Positions 23,040-34,210 of a stretch of DNA of 64,000 nucleotides are shown piece by piece. How positions within the stretch are numbered: the first letter of the stretch is position 1; the number at the start of each line of letters is the position of its first letter. The notes beneath the pieces were generated by a model. That model made no database searches. It saw nothing but the letters and a program-made list of their open reading frames with translations, and was not told where the DNA came from. Source of the stretch: Patellaria atrata CBS 101060 (lineage: Eukaryota > Ascomycota > Dothideomycetes > Patellariales > Patellariaceae). The stretch is taken from positions 719,550-783,549 of the forward strand of contig MU006094.1 in NCBI GenBank assembly GCA_010093705.1, in the 5' to 3' direction. A program made the position numbers and the translations under genes.

Positions 23040-24065
23040 CTCTCCACCCTAAGACTCACTTCTCTTCCTCGTCTTATCTTGTGTTTCTCTTGTAGCTCTT
23101 TACACAGTAGCTCTCCCACGTAGATTCCCTTGAATGGAGTCGAGGAAGAAGGCCAATTCTATCGATGCGCGAGTAACACAACGGTATGGGTCCCGAAAAC
23201 GACAATTGCTCCAGTATTGAAGTAGTTCTAGTGATACACGATGGGTGTAGCGGCGCACAAGGAGCTGATAACAATCGTCAGACACAAATTGGGACAGCTA
23301 TGGCTTTTCAATGACAATCATCTGCATCGACATGGGCCATAGTTCTACTGCATGCGCACGGTTTCCAGCATGTCTTGAATGATTTTATTGCGTGCATACA
23401 TGGGGCACGAGCAAGCGTGCCCAAGTCAACCGTAAGTACTTCCTATTCGCAGTACACCAGCAGTAATGCGAGTAAAATGTCCACCGTTCTTCTTTCGTAC
23501 AGGTACAGTACATTACAGTACATGCTGAAGGATACGGTAAGGCAGTTGGGTGATCTTTCAGCTATTGAAAGGATTCGGACGAGATGAGGGAAATGTGGGA
23601 GTGAAAGCCGGGAAAGTTTGAGGTTATCGGCCGGCAATAGCGCTTCACCTTCTCATGCAGGCATCGCAGGAATGTGGGGTTTGACAGCTTTTGAGCCCTT
23701 TAGCTCCGGCAGTTGAGAGCTCGAGGGCCGGCGAGAGCTGCAGCCTCGGTATGTCGGTATATCTGTGTAGGTATAGAGGAAAAGTACAGAAACATACAGG
23801 TACCTCTACTTTTAGCCTAATATATGACTGTAGTCATAGTCCGTAGTGTAAAGTCCAAGTTCTACTACTCTATATACTGTATGTTTTTAAGAGGGATATA
23901 TGTAAACTGAATTCATGCTCTAAATACAATAGCAACGCTTTCCCATCCATGAGATTTTTGTCTTCAACGTCAATCATATGCTTATGAACTAAGATCTATA
24001 CAAGATGAATTTTCTAACGTACTGTACAATACAACGACACAGTCTCACTAAACGCTCCACGATAA
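23040..24065. other. Intergenic, no gene seen
   Basis: 1 kb with no supported gene. It contains TACAGTAC-type motifs at about 23500-23525 and GTACTGTACAA at 24019-24029, of the kind seen in other gaps. Pyrimidine-rich runs lie just upstream of the acyl-CoA synthetase start. Confidence 0.45.
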
Positions 24066-25223
24066 CTAAATGGCGATTAGACCAGCAATAGCACCCAAAA
24101 CCGCAACCACAGCACCATTTCCCCCGCCATAAACCATGACGCCACCCGCGGTCGACACCTCAGCCGGTTCTGTCGCGCTCGCGTTGGGTTCTCCTGATAC
24201 ATCCGGCGCAATAGTCGTCACTAGCGTGGTAGTTGGCACCACCCTTGTAGGACCCTCCACCAGAGTCGATGCGTCTGGGTCAGTGAATATTGGGCCCTCC
24301 ACCTCAGTCGTCGTTGCAGCTCCGTCGTCTGTTGGTTGTGGAGCAACTACGACTGGGATGGAGCGGGTGATGCTGGGGAGCTCTGTTTCGACTTGCTCTT
24401 CTGAAGATACGATGCTTTCCACCGAGGTCGTCTCCGCCGGGGTCTCAATGGGTCGAGTGGTAGGGACGGCGAGAGTACGTCTTGTTGTTATTGTTGGTGT
24501 CTCCACGACTGTCTCTTGCGGTGTGCTAATCGGCGCCTCGGTGCTCTCGGGGATGTCTTCAGTCGGCTGGGCACCACCGTTGTTGCCGTTACAACCGGCA
24601 TTGCCCCCGAGGGCGACTTCGATTCCGGTACCAGCAATAGCCCCAGTATTTCTGATGATATTCGAGTTCGCTGCTATAAATGCTTCGACATCGATCTCAT
24701 CACCTGCAGCTGGGAAATCCTGCAGTTGCGCATTTCGCCTTTGGCCGAACATGAGGAAGGAGTACTGTCTTGTCCCCTTTTCGTTGAGTTCACCAGGCGC
24801 GGTGTAAGGGACCTCGGCGCTGCTGTCGGACGAGATCTGTGTTTTGAAACCGCTGGGTTGGAAGCCCGACCGGATGTAATGCACTATCCGTCGATCGCAT
24901 GTCGTGTCTAGCATCATGATAATAAACCTGGCATTCGTATTTACACCTGAGCTGTCCCCGAGACTGAAATCAGGTACTTCAGCACAATCTGGGGTGCGTA
25001 AGCAATTATTCATTTGAGCGGTCTTGGACGAATGCTTACCTGAAGCTCTCACTGTGGACCCATCCGGAAGGCCCTCTGAAGCGTCCCCTGTGAAACTGAT
25101 TTGCAGTTGCGTGTTGGTGGAATCGAATTCCCCTCGTAAATCGGACGGAATGGAGTCCTGTGCATGACTGAGGCCGAGAAGGGTCGCAACGGCCACGACT
25201 TGAAAAATATGCTTGCTCAACAT
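24066..25223 (-). CDS. Secreted GPI-anchored PEBP-like protein with Ser/Thr/Pro-rich stalk
   Basis: Two exons are likely: 25223-25040 and 24988-24066, around a 51-nt intron (GTAAGC..CACCCCAG). This gives 368 residues. Because 51 is a multiple of three with no stop, unspliced RNA would read through to 385 residues. The start has a clear signal peptide (MLSKHIFQVVAVATLLGLSHA). The globular part has FSLGDSSGVN, a DTTC motif where PEBP proteins have DPDAP, then YTAPGELNEKGTRQYSFLMF, like the PEBP ligand-site GxHRY segment. A long Thr/Ser/Pro/Glu-rich region follows (about residues 205-340), probably O-glycosylated. A hydrophobic tail (AVVAVLGAIAGLIAI) ends the protein, typical of GPI addition. 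It probably sits on the plasma membrane or in the cell wall. Ligand and role are unknown. Confidence 0.82.
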   Translation of the reverse strand: MLSKHIFQVVAVATLLGLSHAQDSIPSDLRGEFDSTNTQLQISFTGDASEGLPDGSTVRASGKHSSKTAQMNNCLRTPDCAEVPDFSLGDSSGVNTNARFIIMMLDTTCDRRIVHYIRSGFQPSGFKTQISSDSSAEVPYTAPGELNEKGTRQYSFLMFGQRRNAQLQDFPAAGDEIDVEAFIAANSNIIRNTGAIAGTGIEVALGGNAGCNGNNGGAQPTEDIPESTEAPISTPQETVVETPTITTRRTLAVPTTRPIETPAETTSVESIVSSEEQVETELPSITRSIPVVVAPQPTDDGAATTTEVEGPIFTDPDASTLVEGPTRVVPTTTLVTTIAPDVSGEPNASATEPAEVSTAGGVMVYGGGNGAVVAVLGAIAGLIAI

Positions 25224-26599
25224 CTTTTAAAGTATTTTCTTAGGTTTTGGATATGAATGAAGAAAATAAGATGAGATTTGAAGAAATTAAACTGGCCAGC
25301 AGGATTGACAAACGAAAGATAGGACGGAAAAAAAATTAGGTACCGTCAAGGTTCTAACGCATAATGAAGATAGAATTTGTAAAAAGAGTAGACTGGAATC
25401 ATATATACGTCTAAATATTTGTAGGTAACCCAGATGTGGGACCTCGTCACCTGAACTCACCTTGGGGCGATGTGAGGGTGGTTGCGTCTCAGGTCTGTTT
25501 CGGGAATCGCCCATCGGTTGCAAACAGACACTACAACCTTACACCTCAGGTAGGAGGAGGTCTCTCCGACCTATCTTAAGCTCAAGGTTCTTTAATCGTG
25601 ATGATCTGGTCTTCTTGTCCTCTTGGTTTGACCTTCGGATGCCCAAACCCGAGCGATCTCGAACAGTAACCGCCAATGATTGCCTCCATCTAAGAAACAT
25701 TGCGATGGCGGAGTAGTGACGAGACAAAACTGGAGTCACAAGTCTCTGGTACTATTTATGCTGATTAAGGTTAATTATAAGAAACAATCCGAAAATAGTA
25801 GAATTGAGGTATTGTTAGATGAGTTGACCGGGAAAAGAGGACAACATGAGCGTCGTATCTTTTGATCTTTTCCCTTCGACACTTGAATCTCCATTCGATA
25901 TGCGTACGATATGACTATTTCCATTGAATCCCATGAAAAGGCCATTGTGGAGCCTCCAGCGTCGCGTCGCGCAGTTAATAGTACTTTTGTACCGTAAAAG
26001 AGGCTTACCTGATCGCTCGTGGAACCTCGCAGGATTGTGATCGATGTGCTATCATTTGGCTTAAAACACGAAAGAAAGATAGAACACCATGGACGTCAGC
26101 ACGATAGATACTTGTAGAGGATGTACAGTCTGAAGGCAGATATGTGTCGTGATTCTTCGTTGTTGACGCGGTACGAGTATGAGTTGAGGTTTTCGGAAAC
26201 TCTCCGTCGGGTCAAAGAGTGCACCCGAGACTTGTACAACTGTACTGTACAATTAAGGTACTCCTTATTCGCAATACCGTGAGCTCAACATTTCTGACTT
26301 CTCTCTTGGAAGTGAGCAATGGGATATATTCCAACTATCATTCCAATTTTGCATTTCGCTACAAAGTAGCATCATGCTGCTCCACACAGCGGAGGTAGTG
26401 CTCCGACGATCCAACAGCTGTCACTACGATGTGAGAACAGAATCAAAAGTTATTACACAATCGAGCATATTGATACTCTTGTCATGCCTCGTTCGCGCGT
26501 AGTTTGCCCCGTATCGGAGGACCGCCCATATCTTTCTCCCCAAATCTCGTTCTCCAAACCTCTTAACACAACATAAACCGCCCTCGCTGTAAACTTACC
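25224..26599. other. Intergenic, no gene seen
   Basis: 1.4 kb holding the promoter of the PEBP-like gene and the Las17 3' flank. A TGTACTGTACAA motif lies at 26241-26252. Open stretches around 25287-25865 are short and unrecognised on both strands. Confidence 0.45.
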
Positions 26600-28601
26600 T
26601 CACCATTCATCCTTATCATCCTCATCATCTACCGATAGATTAGCTTAAATGTCTCATCATAAAATAAAAGTAAATCAACTTACCACTGTGACTGACTTTG
26701 CTCTTCCTCGCCGCAAGCGCACTCGCTAATGCTCCTGCCAATCCCCCGTCTGCCGCATTCGCACCCGCAGGAGACGCAGTGGGCCCCCCAGCAGGCGCTT
26801 CCTGACCTGGTACCATGGCACCACTACGATCTCTCTTCTCCGTGTCGCTGACTTTCTTGAGCCTTGCGCCGCCGCGAATGTCGGCTAGTAGATTGCCTCT
26901 CTCGCGGGAAGGTTTGGGTAGAGGAGCACCGCCGGGTGGTGGGGGGGGTGGGGGAGGACCGCCACCTGGCGGCATTGGAGGAGGTGGAGGCGCGCTGCTC
27001 ATTGGTGGGAGAGGAGGTGGTGGAGGAGGCCCGGACGATGAAGGTAGTGGCGGAGGTGGAGGAGCATTGCTGGTTGGTGGCAATGGCGGTGGCGGTGGGG
27101 GAGGCGGGATAGAAGAAATTGGGGGAGCAACTTGGTGTCGCGGAACAGTTGGGAGAGGTGGTGCAACGGGCGGGGCGTTATTGAGCGGAGGTAAGGGTGG
27201 TGGCACAGGAGCGGCATTTGTCTTAGGAGGTAATGGTGGAGGTGCAGAGGGAACTGCTTCCCTCGCTACTATATCTCGGGTAGGAGGTGGCGGCGGAACT
27301 GTTGATCGAGCTGGTGGTGGAGGCGGTCCTGAAGCAACGCGCTTGCCCTCGAACGGTGGCGGTACGTGAAATCTACCGCTAGGACCTTCGTCATCGTCGA
27401 CCGGTGTTTTGGGTGGTCGAGGAGGTGGGGGAGGGCCTGGATTTGCAAGAGAGGCGGAACCAGCTCGTGATCTAGATATTGGGGCCGACAGCTCGCGTGC
27501 AAATTTGCCTGCATCGGCAATTGGAGGTGGAGCACGGAACTTGGGGCCTGGAGGGGGAGAAGGCGCCCTAGGAGATGGAGGGGCTGGACTGGGAGATGCA
27601 TGGCGTTGAGGTGCGGCCGGGGGCTCGTTCCGAGTTCTTCTCGCTGGCGGAGGTGCAGGAGGAGGTCCTCTCCTCCCTGATGATGATGTGCTTCCGGTAT
27701 TTTGAGGGCTCAGTGAAACTATGCTACCTCTGCCTGGAGGAGCGGTTGGGGGAGGTGGTGGTGGCGCTCTCGCTCGTTTTTCTTCCGACGCTGCTTCGGC
27801 GGATTTTTTCTGTTCAATATACATCTTGATAAAGTCGGCATTTTCTTCAATCTGGTCGTCTGTTATTCCCATTTCCAACAATTCCTTCAATAACGGTTGC
27901 CACGATGGATCCGAAGTATCCAAAACAGAACTTCGGTTACTTGTCGATGCAGGACTGTGATACGTAGGTGAGGGTACTACCGATATATCTCGAGGAGGAA
28001 TTATAGACTGGGGAGGTGGTTGATGGGAAGCGGAAGAATGCCTATGTCCAAACAATCCGCCGAGGAGACCATGCCCATGAGATTTACCATTGGTAGCACC
28101 GTGTGATGCATGAGAGCCCGGACCAGAAGCTCCGAATGGTTTTGATTTGGTGTTCTTATGTGCATTCTTTTCCCTTTCGTCGACCTTTTGTTTGAATTTC
28201 TTTGCTTCTTTCTCGTCGTTGAAGGAAAAGGCTGCAAGGCAGTCTTGGAGTTCGAACGAGTGGAAGAAAACCCTATCCTGATTGTATTGGAATGTATCAT
28301 AGATCTCCTGGTCCCATATTACTCCTCTAGCGGAGGGCTATCTAAGAGTTAGTGATTGCACGTGTGCGCCATAGTTTCTCTACCGAGAAGTACTCACCGA
28401 TATATCTACTAGCTTTATCCAGAAAGCATTACCAACCAAGTCATCAGCAAGAACAGCGGCTCCCTGAAGGCCTGTATACGTCCATTTCTGACGGTTTGGG
28501 TATGCGATATACAAGCGCACAACAGCAGCTGCATGGATCTTGTTCACTTTCTTCGGAATTGTCCTCTTGATGATTTCTTTATCCTCCGGCGTAAGAGTCA
28601 T
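26600..28601 (-). CDS. LAS17: Las17/WASP, Arp2/3 activator
   Basis: Three exons: 28601-28398, 28337-26684 and a 29-nt last exon 26628-26600. Introns are 60 and 55 nt; the protein has 628 residues. The N-terminal WH1/EVH1 domain (about residues 1-110) carries KIHAAAVVRLYIAYP and, across the first junction, RGVIWDQEIYDTFQYNQDR with FFHSFELQDC. A basic KKFKQKVDEREK stretch follows, then about 350 residues of polyproline repeats (PPPPPLPP-type) that recruit profilin and SH3 proteins. A WH2 motif (LLADIRGGARLKKV) binds actin. The tiny last exon supplies the acidic Arp2/3-binding tail, DDEDDKDEW. The protein drives branched actin assembly at endocytic patches and growing tips. All functional parts are present. 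The glycine-rich frame on the opposite strand is a shadow of the proline codons. Confidence 0.95.
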
Positions 28602-29067
28602 TTTTTGATTTGGTGAATCCGCTATCCAGAAGCAAATGTTATTTTCGAGGTATTGGAAAGACTCTGAGTAGGCAATCGCATATATTTGGAATTTATGATC
28701 TGGGCCTTAGTGCTATGACTGAAGGTGCCGCCTCGTGCCTCTAGTGGGTAAGCTGCGGCTGTGAGGTTATTAATAAAATACTTCGTTTGGAAGCTCTTCG
28801 TAAAGAGAAATAAGACGGCGGATGGTTCTGATATGTGTTTGAATCGAGAGTCGCGGTGTACTGTACAAGGACGTATGGGCTGGGAATAGGGAAGCTATGG
28901 AAGTCATTGGGTGGGAGTCGTCAGCCGCTGTCCACGAATTCGTACATCATGCCAAGAGTGCCATAGAGGAATTCGCGATATCCAACCCAGATACCTCCTT
29001 GCTCATTGTGCAGTACACTTTTCAAAAGAATGTGAAAGAGCATGACATAATTTAGGTTGAAGGCCCT
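28602..29067. other. Intergenic, Las17 promoter
   Basis: No gene seen. A GTGTACTGTACAAGG element lies at about 28856-28870 and nearly matches one at 5204-5216. Confidence 0.45.
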
Positions 29068-29658
29068 CTATTTGGCTAATTCCTGACTACAGGATCCCAC
29101 TTCTTCTCCGGCTTCATCACCTCTCCAACGACTCTTGGACTGCTCCGATTTATCATGCTGTTGCAGCGGAGCCGCACGGATGTCGAGCCGAGGATTCTGC
29201 CTTTGAAGAGTGTCCATGAGTGTTTTACAATCCATCTTCAGTTGCTCAAACTTTACAGTCAATAAGTTCGGCCGCCCAACAAATACTAAAGAGCCCTTCA
29301 ATCCAGGCTTCGCAGTCTCAAGGCGTCTACCATTGGCATCCAATCCCCTCCCCTTCAAAGCCTCTATAAAGGCCTCACGCAATCGGCGCTTGCACCACGA
29401 TCGTACTACGCGCTTCTTTGAAATATCCAACCCCACTCGTATCTGCCACCATAGAGTCTCTGTGTCTCTGCTCTCGTATGAGCGACGCGTACGGATGATT
29501 AAAGGGTTAAATGGCTCGCGGATGATGTCTCTTGCGGCCATGCCCATCGCAGGCCGCGGGCTATATCGTGCATTATAGCTTCCTGATGCTGGAGCTTTGA
29601 TGTACTTCAAATAGTCTGTTTCGCGCATCAGGGTATTGAGATTGTTCGGTACGCGCAT
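29068..29658 (-). CDS. RnpA-like (RNase P protein fold) small protein, probably mitochondrial
   Basis: Single exon, 196 residues from ATG at 29658. The first 60 or so residues are rich in Arg, Ser and Ala and nearly lack acidic runs, compatible with a mitochondrial presequence. Residues about 75-160 align by eye with bacterial RNase P protein. RVGLDISKKRVV matches the RIGLTVAKK strand, SWCKRRLREAFIEAL matches the RNR helix (RNRIKRLxRE), and GSLVFVGRPNLLTVKFEQL matches the strand and helix that follow. The KRRLREAF helix keeps the basic RNA-contact character. The C-terminus is a charged low-complexity tail. Fungal mitochondrial RNase P is not generally described with an RnpA-type subunit. It could instead be a mitoribosome or RNA-processing factor sharing the ribosomal S5 domain-2 fold. 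The gene is very likely real; the function is inferred. Confidence 0.75.
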   Translation of the reverse strand: MRVPNNLNTLMRETDYLKYIKAPASGSYNARYSPRPAMGMAARDIIREPFNPLIIRTRRSYESRDTETLWWQIRVGLDISKKRVVRSWCKRRLREAFIEALKGRGLDANGRRLETAKPGLKGSLVFVGRPNLLTVKFEQLKMDCKTLMDTLQRQNPRLDIRAAPLQQHDKSEQSKSRWRGDEAGEEVGSCSQELAK

Positions 29659-30153
29659 GGGAATGGAAAGGAGATATGGGCGGAGTAAAACTCGTCGAGG
29701 GAGGCGTGAGTATTTCGGGTTATGAAGAATCGAGGTCTATGTGCTTAGTTCTAGAAGAAATAAGTACATTGTTAGCAAATAGATAAACCATTAGATCAAG
29801 AAATATTATTGTACTAGAAGCCAGATACCCAGGGTAGAGAGGAGAGAAGAGTATCTGATGGACATAATTGAAGCGTATGTAGATGTACGCTAACTTACTC
29901 GAGAACTAGTGCTGTTCTCCATGGGCCTTGCAAGGCTGCCTGGTCACTAGTGCCAAGAACCCCTCCAATGCCCGCCCACATCTCATCAACCCTCCGCTAT
30001 GAATTATGACTATGCAACTAAACCCATCACCATCACCATTGACACGGACCCAACTACGAGACCTTTACTATCATCTTTCGGTATTGGCGAAGTACTCGAA
30101 GCATCTTAGAAAGGAAAAGGAACTCAAGAACTCTTTGATCACTCAGGCTCAAT
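29659..30153. promoter_or_regulatory. Divergent promoter of RnpA-like gene and eIF1A
   Basis: 495 bp between two divergent start codons. No TATA box is obvious. The stretch near 30020-30040 has CATCACC repeats. No gene is hidden here. Confidence 0.4.
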
Positions 30154-30782
30154 ATGCCTAAAAATAAGGGAAAGGTGCGCAAAACTACCGCTCATGTTCT
30201 ACCTTATAACGCTAAAATAAGGTATAGGGAGGTAAAAATAGGCGCAGGGGAAAGAACGAGAATGATAACGAAAAGCGAGAATTGACGTTCAAAGAAGAGG
30301 GTCAAGGTACATTCATCTCCAACGTCCACCCCTCAATCCTCGCCTCTCGCCCCTTCTCACCTATAAAACGTCACTGGGTGTTTTGCCCTCTTCCTAAACA
30401 TCATACTAACCACACCCGCTCAGAATACGCCCAAGTAATCAAAATGCTCGGCAATGGCCGTCTCGAAGCGCAGTGTTTCGACGGCGCGCGCCGCCTCGCC
30501 CACATCCGGGGCAAGCTTCGCAAAAAAGTTTGGATCAACCAAGGCGACATCATCCTGCTCTCGCTCCGGGACTACCAAGAGAACAAAGGCGACGTTATCC
30601 TCAAGTATTCGGCCGATGAGGCCAGAAGTCTGAAGGCGTATGGAGAGCTGCCGGAGAACGCCAAGATCAATGAGACGGATACATATGGTGGGGATGACCA
30701 GGAGGGTATTGGGTTCGAGTTCGATGAGGATAGAGATGAAGATTCTAGTGATGATAAGGATGTGGATATTGATGATATTTGA
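30154..30782 (+). CDS. TIF11: Translation initiation factor eIF1A
   Basis: Three exons: 30154-30174, 30228-30306 and 30424-30782. Introns are 53 and 117 nt; the protein has 152 residues, the usual size. The N-terminal basic tail [19 protein letters not shown] is split by intron 1. The OB-fold contains [31 protein letters not shown] and [12 protein letters not shown]. The C-terminal tail is acidic ([15 protein letters not shown]). It binds the 40S subunit and promotes scanning and start-codon choice with eIF1. The first exon encodes only seven residues, so the gene is easily mis-started if read from the long third exon. Confidence 0.97.
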
Positions 30783-31268
30783 GATGGGACGGTAGGGTTC
30801 ATATTCATTCTATTGGCGTTATCATCATTGAGCATGGTTGGGAATGTGAGGTCGGTAAAAACGGAAAGGGGACAGACAGAGACCATTCACCCGATCTCAT
30901 CATGCTTGATCTGCTCTAGCATTAGACAGTATGAATAAATCTCAGAATAGAGGATGTCCAACGTCGCAGTAGGGTTCATACTCGCTATTTAGCAGGTTAA
31001 GGTCTCGTTCGTTATCGCAATTAAGCAGACAAATCACTCCACCAACTAAGAACGGCCATGCACCACCACCTTTGAAATCAAGAAAGAGCTATCAATCTGT
31101 CAATCCTCGTCAAATCTGGACCTGGTGAGTTTCCCCCTGTCGAGTCAAATTAAGCCGCAGGCTCCCCATTGTGAGATGCCTTCTCGCCACATCTTTCGAT
31201 CGGCGTTGGACTATCAAAATACTATTCATCAATCATGCTCAACTCTTAATCGTCGTTCATAACCAAAC
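30783..31268. other. Convergent 3' flanks of eIF1A and Rad1
   Basis: No gene, repeat or structured element recognised between the two convergent genes. Confidence 0.5.
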
Positions 31269-34210
31269 TCATTCATCGTACACGTTTTTCTCAAAGAACC
31301 TCGTTACCCGTCTAGCCACTTCTTTACCCACTAATTCCGCAATGCTCTCTTCTTCCATATTTGCCAGTGCCTGCACACTCTCCACCTCTAGCGTGAGCCT
31401 ACTCATATTCTTATCCGTTATCCCCGGCACCGTCCTCAGCATATCGCATGCGGTCTGATTGAACGTCCTCGTCTGCTCCGGGCTCTCGCCCGCTTGCAAC
31501 CCAATCTGTACGGCTCTCAGCGGATCCGGCTCCTCCTGATTCGCCTTTAACGCCTCAAAGATTTCCGCCGTCTGGTACGGGCTTGATGACCATATGATCC
31601 TCAAACGTGGAAAAGCGAGTGTCAGAAGGACGAGTTTACTCTGCACGTCGGACGCGTGGACGTTACTGCTCGGGGCAGAGAGATCGGCGAACGGCTCGAG
31701 CGTGAAAGACTTGTTTTGCTCAAACTCAATGAGCAGCATTGGGTTCTTGTAATGCTGCAGCATCGTCTCGGCTTGGTTGTATAAGCGGCCGTTCGCGAAG
31801 GAGCCGATTAGATCTTTGATGGATTTGCGCTCGATGCAGATGGTAGGGGTAAGGACGTAGTCGCCGACGGTAAGCATGCAGGGGACTACAACCATATTCC
31901 GCCCGTGTAAGAGGGAGGGGAGGGAGGAACGGAATTCGCGTACGTCGACGACGACGCGAGGTGGTGCTGCGGTGGCAGCGAGACGACCCCCGCCTGCGAT
32001 GCGTGTGTTGATCGTACGCAGAAAGTGCTCTTGCGGGTCGAGGTTCGCGGTACTATCGATTGTGAGTGCCATAGATCCGCGCTCACGGATAAACTTGGTA
32101 AACGCGTCTTTCTCTCGACGGACAGCAGAGAGGTAGCGCTGTTCCTCTATCGAGCCGCCATAGTACATGAAGTAAACACGGATATTTCGGTCGTTGTGCG
32201 AGGAGCGGTAGACCTCAATGCGGCGGATGAAGGCCGCGTCGGGCTCGTACATGATCACGTAGCGAGGCTTTACTTCTTCTAGGATGTGTTCGTCCATGTC
32301 GCCGTCGTAGGGGTGGATTATGAGGAGAGAATTCATGTCGTAGAGCTCATAGTATGAGTCCATGTCGTCTAGGGGGTCCGCGCCAATTTCACCCTTTTGC
32401 ATATTTTCCACTTCTGTAGGTTCTAGTTCTGCGAGGAGGTTAGCTATGTGAGTCTCACGATCCCCTGCGACGACGACGCTGCCACCGGCAGGCCTGGTTG
32501 TAACACTACCGGCCGCACCGCCTCCTCGCACTCGTCGACGTTTGTTGGCTGGGGCCTTTCCGCGATTTTGGGCTGCCTTTGGATTGGTCTGGCCGTTGAT
32601 CGATTTCTGGTTTTCTGTGAAAAGAGAGGCACTGACTTTGGCAAAGTCTCGTTTCCAGTTTAGATAGTTGCGTAACCGTCTTCGCATGAGAACGTCAGCA
32701 GAATACCCTTCATTATCCTCGTCATCTTCATTCTTCGCTTTCTCTTCCGGTCGTATATGCATTAGTTGCAAATATTCTCGTAGTTGACTACAAGTACCTT
32801 GATCACCGCACATAATGAGGATCGTGCCGTTAGAATCATCGTTAGGAATAGGGTTAAAGTAGACTTCTCTCTCAATCTCTTCCAGAATCTCAGCTAAGAG
32901 TGCCCACTTGGGCAACTCTTCAAGTACTGGATGAAGTGAATCGGGTACAGTTTTAGAGCCAGTGCCGATTTCGCTGTCCTTGAACTTCCCTGTGTAGACT
33001 CTACGCTTTGCCGTATCAAATATAACGTGGGCAGCGTCCAGAAAAAGCCATGGCGATTGCGAGGACCGCGTTGATCCTGGGGGTGGCGCAGAAGCCGCGA
33101 GCACAGTATCTAGGTACCTGTTGAAGCTGACGGCATCGTAGGTCAAAAGAGCACTGTAATTGTTAGTTTAGGATAATTTAGTGCGAATCTGACAACGTAC
33201 TGGAGTATGGTACGAAGTAAAGTCAAATCTCGTACGATCTGCTTAGTACGGAAACTGGTCCTATGCCATACCGGATCCAGCTGCCTTCTAACTATCTGAT
33301 CGAAGCTCTTATGTAATGCACTGTCTAAAGTCCAATCGTCCATTTCTAGCCCAGAGTTGGCCTTTTTGAGCTCTCCAATGCTGACTTCCACACATTCAAG
33401 TACGGCATTTTGAATCGCCCTCATCCCATCCGTCATAGGGACTTCAAGTTCGATCACCTCCGCCTTCTTTTTCCCCTCTAATGACTTAGCCACATTCACA
33501 TGGAATCGTGGATAGAGCGACGGCGTTTGTAGAAATAGATTTCTCATCATAGTCGTCAGAGGAGAGAAGCCCCTAGTGAACGGTTCCGGACGATCCGAAA
33601 GTGCCTTTAAGAAACCGACTTTATTCTTTTGACGGTATATCCGAACGATGAACGCTTCAAGGGAAGTTGCAACGACGTTCTCAGCATGTAATACCACAAT
33701 ACCAGTAATGCTCGCCGGGTCAAGCAAACCCGAGAGCAAGTCCACAATGAGTATGCGAGATGTGATGCTAAATATACCACCCTGAGAATACATCTTCTCT
33801 CGCGTACCGACGCTCATTAGATCGGTATTGACGAGACTTAGCCCTCTGCATTTCGGCGCCATGCTAATGGCAGCATGCTCTGCGAGGGCCTCTCCGATCC
33901 AGCCATTCTCACGATCATCTGCTCCAATGAGCAGTATTAGGTTATTCCCAGCCGCATCGTAGGAATGTAAAAGATTCGTTACGAGCCGAAGAAGGCCTAA
34001 CCCGCGCGCAATGATGAGGAGCTCGTCTTGGTCCCTTAGTTCATGGAAGATTTCTTGTTGAAATTCCTAAGGATAGTCAGCTAAGAGTCGAAAAGAGTGA
34101 TATACCTTCCCTTCCTATGGCACCCCATAGGTTGAGGAGGGATACGGGATAAATGTTACCAGAGGTAGAGATAGCTTCACGGGGGCTCCGTCATTTTTGT
34201 CGGCGGGCAT
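31269..34210 (-). CDS. RAD1: DNA repair endonuclease Rad1/XPF (catalytic subunit)
   Basis: Three exons: 34210-34160, 34066-33201 and 33153-31269. Introns are 93 and 47 nt; the protein has 933 residues. The short first exon encodes MPADKNDGAPVKLSLPL and joins to EFQQEIFHELRDQDELL, the normal XPF start. The inactive helicase-like half includes LRTILHALLTYDAVSFNRY across the second junction. The nuclease core has VVDVREFRSSLP and ERKSIKDLIGSF (the ERKxxxD metal site, near residue 743). A helix-hairpin-helix region closes the protein (MLRTVPGITDKNMSRL), which pairs with the Rad10/ERCC1 partner. The complex cuts the 5' side of lesions in nucleotide-excision repair and trims flaps in recombination. 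No key residue is missing. Confidence 0.96.

Noticed and set aside
24136-24807. 223-codon plus-strand frame over the PEBP-like gene
   Set aside because: It is an antisense shadow of the Ser/Thr/Pro-rich stalk; the minus-strand frame has a signal peptide and GPI tail.
26815-27369. Glycine-rich frame opposite Las17
   Set aside because: It is the mirror of CCN proline codons on the other strand; the Las17 frame has WH1, WH2 and acidic parts and explains the DNA.
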